From the NCBI GenBank assembly GCA_900073065.1, contig FJOG01000055.1:1-22725 (forward strand): a stretch of DNA of 22,725 nt, read 5' to 3'. The translations under genes and the position numbers were made by a program. The notes under the pieces are model-generated. The model was not told the DNA's origin. It ran no database searches and worked only from the letters and a program-made list of their open reading frames with translations. Origin of the DNA: Phialocephala subalpina. Taxonomy: Eukaryota > Ascomycota > Leotiomycetes > Helotiales > Mollisiaceae. Shown piece by piece: positions 18,403 to 22,725 of this stretch; the first letter of the stretch is position 1, and every line of letters starts with the position of its first letter.

Positions 18403-20231
18403 ATGTCTCAAATAATAGAACAGGAAAGTAAGTGCCTACCTTTGTCCTCAGTTTATCATATCGATTATCCGTTCTACAAATATCGCAACTCTCTAACAGC
18501 AGCCAGACGAGACGATTGGCCCTATTTTTGCGGAACCTGTTGTTGTCTCGGCAAAGACGATTCGTCGTTTTTACGAGGTTGTCGTTCTTCTGCTAGCGTT
18601 GAATGAAGGCTACAAAGGCACTGCCAACAAGAAGAACAACGAGTTGCCCCACAACACAGGAGAAAATTCTGATGAACATTTATTCCACAATTTGGTTTCA
18701 AGGTTGGGCCAAATCTGTGACTCGCGCCCAGGCGGGTCTACTGTCACGGCATTTGCTGTTCTACAGCACCCAGACAAGGTGGAATACGTCTTTGCGTCCA
18801 ATAGGAGAAAAACAGTGGAGCTGGAAACTACCAGAGCCTACATCAGCGCTATTCTTGCTAGCCTCAGAGAGTCATCGTACTGTGAAGATGACGATCAACG
18901 TGAGAAATATCTGAGCAACCTTCTCCGGGACGTTTTGACGTTCAACCGCGAACGCATCAAGCGTTACTTGAATGGTTTGACGACTGCCTTAGAAGCCTGC
19001 ATTGCGATTTGCGGGACAGAGAGTTCGTCGACTGGTGAGTTCGAGACTTGCTTTTTATTTAATCTCCATTTCTAACGTCAACTCGTTTTAAGCTGCGTCT
19101 CGACAGAAAAGCTTTGTCCAAATGCTGGAATTGGTTCGGCTTGCCAACCAGAGAGATAACGACGACGACGAATGTAAGTTTCACTAGCCCTCCAAATTCT
19201 CAGTCATACTGACCGAGACTGACATAACATGGAATGACGCAGTCTTGGACCACACCGAAGAGCTGATTAACGCCTTACAGAGCCTGCAGAAGCCAGCCAC
19301 AGCCCTGTTTCTTCGAAAGAGAGCAAGCGACGATAATGCTGGGAACACAGAACCCTGGCGAGATACTCAACACTGCTCTTCCAGACTCTTGGCCTATAGG
19401 CGTGCCGTTGAGGCGCTCTGGGATTCTGGTTGTATGTGGCCAAGTCTCTTCGATACCTTCGAAGTTACATGTATTCCGTCAAGCATTAAGGCACTCAATC
19501 CGCTCAATGCAAGCCCACAAACGGCATCAGAGATCCTCACCCGCATGATACCTAGTTCGGTCGAAACGAAGGCTAAATATCTGGACCTGGCTGAGACTAT
19601 GCAGCAAAACTTCGATCTGAACAAGGTGATTGAAGATGAGTGGACCAACAAGCTCTTCCGCCCTATTGTCCATGCCGAGATCCTTGTCCACAGCTGGCTC
19701 GAGAAGACTGGTGGTACGAGGCCTGAGCGGTTCTTCCACAATTGGCAATACATTGGCTGCAGCAAGCCTGTTTGCAAGTTGTGCCACTATTATTTCTCAA
19801 GTCACCCCAGCGGTGTCCAGGTCCGGGGCACACATGGCAACTTGTACCGCAACTGGAGGATGCCCGATTATTCCGATAGTTACGGCCTACGCACGAAAGA
19901 GGAAGCCCTCGCGAAACGCCACGAGATCTTGCAAGGCATCATGGTCCACCTTCGGCAATGTGTTCTAAGAACTCTCAGCGAGAAGATTACTGACTCTAGG
20001 CCGTGTGACTCTAATACCATATCCTCCTTTGCACTCAACCATGGTCATATTGGCATGGGTGTTCAAGACCCAAACTCGTTTGTGTTGAGAACACGTTCGA
20101 ACAGTCTAATAAGGTCCGAACCACAACCTTTGGTGTTCAGTGAGGAATGGGAGACAATGGATGGCGAGAGTGAAACTAGAGATGGGGTTGAGAGATCGTT
20201 GGCGTCAGAGGCGTCGAGTTCCGCGAATTGA
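18403..20231 (+). CDS. OTT_1508-like deaminase-fold protein
   Basis: There are four exons: 18403-18427, 18507-19034, 19093-19173 and 19243-20231 (540 residues). Introns of 79, 58 and 69 nt have donors GTAAGT, GTGAGT and GTAAGT; introns 1 and 2 show CTAAC branch sites, and every junction keeps frame. The C-terminal half carries His355-Ala-Glu357, then GCSKPVCKLC with Cys389 and Cys392, then HGNLYRNWRMPD. HxE plus CxxC is the zinc and catalytic signature of the cytidine-deaminase-like fold, and this arrangement fits the OTT_1508-like family, which is expanded in fungi. The N-terminal 210 residues look mostly helical (such as VVVSAKTIRRFYEVVVLLLA) and have no assigned function. There is no signal peptide. 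The substrate, whether free nucleotide or nucleic acid, is unknown. The frame is intact and all catalytic residues are present, so activity is plausible. Confidence 0.87.
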
Positions 20232-20449
20232 ATTGAACAGAGTGAAATCTAGGTACAGACGTTATATGAGACTCAATTTCCGTCGAGATTGCTTTTCTCC
20301 CCCCTAGGCTCTACATGTGGACTTCCTGATACCCTCTCCTCGCACTCTCGTGAAGTCTACTCATGGCCGTAGAAAGTGGTACGAGCCGCATTCAAGAAAA
20401 CCTCCCGTGCAGTTCTCGCGAACACAATCTTCGGCGCTTTTAGGAGTTT

Positions 20450-21865
20450 GACCTTCAGGGCAAGGTATTTGCCATTACTGGTGATGGACGAGGCTTGGGA
20501 CTTGCGCTGGTTGAAGCTCTTCGTGGAAGTGGGCGGCGGAGGTAAGTATCTCGTAAACTTATTGATAATGTATCTGCGAAGCTATGTCTCTCTAGTATAC
20601 TGCCTGGATCGATCGACAGAACCGGATAAGTCGGATCCCCTAAACTTGGGCCACCCCTACCTTGTGCCACTTTTTACACTAAAAACACTAATTTTTAACT
20701 TTTTATTATTTCCACGAATAATTAATAAAAGTGTTTAAAAATTAATATATAATATATTTTAAACTTAAAATATAACCGCAAAATTTCCCTTTTTTTATTT
20801 AAACTTTTTTATTAATAATAATAAAAATTCTCATATAAATTCTTTTTATAAGATTTTTGTAATATTTAATAAAAACTAAACTAATTAATAACTTTTTATA
20901 AAGTTTTATAATTCGAATTTTTATATAATAAAATATAATCTTTATTAAAGAAATCATTTATTAGTAGATATTATAAAAAGTTATTAAAGTTTAAAAAAAT
21001 ATAAAATTAATATATAACTTTTTCCAAGTTTAATTAAAAAATATTACGTAATCCAAATTTAAAAAAAAAATAAGTAAACCTTTTTAGTTTTCATATAAAA
21101 AATTCGACTTTTTAATTTTAAGTATTTATAATAATTATTCGTAGAGATAATAAAGGTTAAAAATAGGAGTTTTTGGTATAAAAGGTGGCCCAAGTTCAGT
21201 TGGGGGGGGAACTTACCGAATTCACCGCTGCTCCAAAACTGCAGATCCCCAGTATGGTGGCTCTTTGCATTACCAGCATATCGATGTCCGCGATATTGAC
21301 AACATTAACGAAACTATAGCAGCTCGAAAGGGTAGATGAGATGGGCTGATTGCTGGGGCTGGGGTCAATCATCTGGAATCCGCCATTGGTCATTAGCCGG
21401 CCGATATTACAAACGCGACGAGCATCAATTACACTTGTGTTTTCACGGCCACTGCGGCAGCGAAGCAGATGATACAATGGAAGTGCAGGGGATCTATTGT
21501 GTTGATCGCAAGCATAAGCGGGCTGATTGCGAACAAGGGTATAGTTTCAACAGTATACAACTCCTCTAAGGCGGCTATTATCCAGCTAGCAAGAAGTTTG
21601 GTAATAGAGTGGGGGAAAGGTAAATGAAAAGGGCAGAGGCGGTATTCGAGTAAATGCTCTGTGCCCTGCTCATATCAATACGCCTATAGTTAAGGAAATC
21701 TTCCGAGAGACCCCCGAGACAATAGAGATATAGGAATCTAAGAACATACCCAGAAGGCTAGCGAAGCCCGAAGAGTTTAGAAGCGCGGTACTTTCTTTGA
21801 TTAGCGATGCAAGCAGTTTTATAATAGGGAACTCTATTGTTATTAATGGCGGCCACATTATATAG
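20450..21865 (+). pseudogene. Short-chain dehydrogenase/reductase (SDR) pseudogene split by a transposon
   Basis: The N-terminal half reads DLQGKVFAITGDGRGLGLAL (NAD(P)-binding TGxxxGxG at about 20477-20500). A four-nucleotide stretch replaces one codon (20522-20525, +1 frameshift), and an intron at 20542-20595 (GTAAGT to CTCTAG) leads to VYCLDRSTEPDK. The element at 20643-21196 interrupts it. Similarity resumes with TADPQYGGSLHYQHIDVRD, then SIVLIASISG and VYNSSKAAIIQLARS (catalytic Tyr at 21556, Lys at 21568), then IRVNALCPAHINTP and INGGHII with TAG at 21863. In-frame stops occur at 21337 (TGA), 21394 (TAG), 21625 (TGA) and 21731 (TAG), with another frame shift near 21630. Another TAG lies three codons before the start of the match (20441). 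It cannot make an active enzyme. Confidence 0.87.
20643..21196. mobile_element. AT-rich DNA element with long terminal inverted repeats (MITE-like)
   Basis: The 554-bp insert starts AACTTGGGCCACC and ends with its exact complement. The inverted similarity runs inward for roughly 70-80 bp, for example TTTTTAACTTTTTATTAT on the left and TTTTTAACCTTTATTAT on the right, both followed by a copy of ACGAATAATTA. The left end has about 15 extra bases (CCTACCTTGTGCCAC), which repeat the GCCAC motif. The interior is almost pure A/T and codes for nothing, so it is non-autonomous or RIP-destroyed. It sits inside the SDR pseudogene. Target duplication is unclear (TAA on the left, TCA on the right if the ends are moved one base), so the superfamily cannot be named. 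Confidence 0.8.
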
Positions 21866-22725
21866 TAAACTTGTATTATTTTGGATTACTTGGTTATCCG
21901 GGAATTAATTACCTATAATATATTACTAGTATATAAAGGCCATATCCGAATAATAGAAACTCTCGCTAATATTCTTATCGAGTCTCAAAATAATATAATA
22001 ATTAAATAATTAAAATAAAAAATTTTCTTATTAATTATAAATTTATTTTTAAACGAGAATTATTAAAAATCAATTTAATTTATTTATTTTTAAATTTTCT
22101 TGTTAAAAATTAAATTAAAAAAACTTTTATATTATAATTATAATATAATAATTAAATTTAATATTTAATATTATTAAAAATATTATTATATTTATTATTT
22201 AATATATAAATATTTTTATATAAAATTAAAATATAATTATTATTTATTAATATATATTTTTTTTAAAAAGAAAATATTATAAATTATATTAATAATAATT
22301 TTAATAAAATAAAAAATTAATTTGAAAAATTTCGATTAAATAATTTATATAATATATTTTATTATATTTTAAATTAATTTCGATTAAAACTTTTAATAAA
22401 TTTAATAAAATATATATTTAAATAATATTATAAATTTAAAATTCTAAATATAAGAATATTATTAGAAGATTAATTTAATTAAGATTAAATTAAATTAAAG
22501 GAGAAAAAGAAAACTCGAGAATATACTCTCGTTAATATCTAATTATTTTACCGCGTTATACCGCTTACGCTAGTACGTGATCACGTGGTTAGGCTCTGGT
22601 CGAAACTAAGTCGTGATATTATTTCCCCCTTCGAAATAAGCTTATTTTTAAGCTTAAATTACTTTTTTTTTCGTAGTAAATACTTATATTTAATATAATT
22701 TTAATAATTATAAGAAATTTTTTTT
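21866..22725. repeat. AT-rich RIP-like block to the window end
   Basis: From the end of the SDR remnant the sequence becomes almost wholly A/T with many TA steps, as in the first 660 bases. At 22540-22640 there is a less AT-rich patch with a 12-bp perfect palindrome ACGTGATCACGT (22575-22586). No protein-coding signal is left. Confidence 0.8.

Overview
The window looks like genomic DNA from a filamentous ascomycete (Pezizomycotina). The reasons are short introns of about 45-135 nt with GTRNGT-type donors and CTAAC-type branch sites, a fungus-typical gene set (HET module, fungal calpain-like gene, OTT_1508-like deaminase, C2H2 factor), and very AT-rich blocks that look like repeat-induced point mutation (RIP). 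The species cannot be named from the sequence alone.

Layout. 1-660 is an AT-only block. 1147-2484 (minus) is an intronless calpain-family gene whose expected catalytic Cys is Ser. 2485-5050 has no confident gene, only one weak two-exon candidate. 5051-6690 (minus) encodes a mostly disordered protein ending in a CVIM prenylation box; it is divergent from 7562-8757 (plus), a MPPED-type metallophosphoesterase with one intron. 9182-11373 (plus) is a three-exon, probably secreted Cys-containing protein of unknown function. About 1.9 kb downstream, 13230-13947 is a broken paralogue of its N-terminal region joined to the C-terminal module of a HET (heterokaryon incompatibility) protein. 13948-16017 is gene-free, with a small AT-rich block and a possible solo LTR. 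16018-17191 (minus) is a five-exon C2H2 zinc-finger gene. 17858-18030 is a 25-bp minisatellite. 18403-20231 (plus) is a four-exon deaminase-fold gene with HAE and CxxC zinc motifs. 20450-21865 is a short-chain dehydrogenase pseudogene carrying stops and frameshifts, split by a 554-bp AT-rich element with long terminal inverted repeats. The window ends in another AT-rich block.

How it fits together. 1147-9181 is mostly ordinary chromosomal content (protease-like, CaaX protein, phosphoesterase). From about 9.2 kb onward it becomes an accessory, transposon-affected compartment: duplicated secreted-family genes, a HET remnant, a fast-evolving regulator, a lineage-expanded deaminase and decayed metabolic DNA. 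No operon-like logic is expected in a fungus. The proximity of HET debris, the deaminase and the duplicated family suggests a rapidly turning-over region rather than a proven pathway. Exon boundaries were derived by eye from splice consensus and frame continuity; no database search was run.
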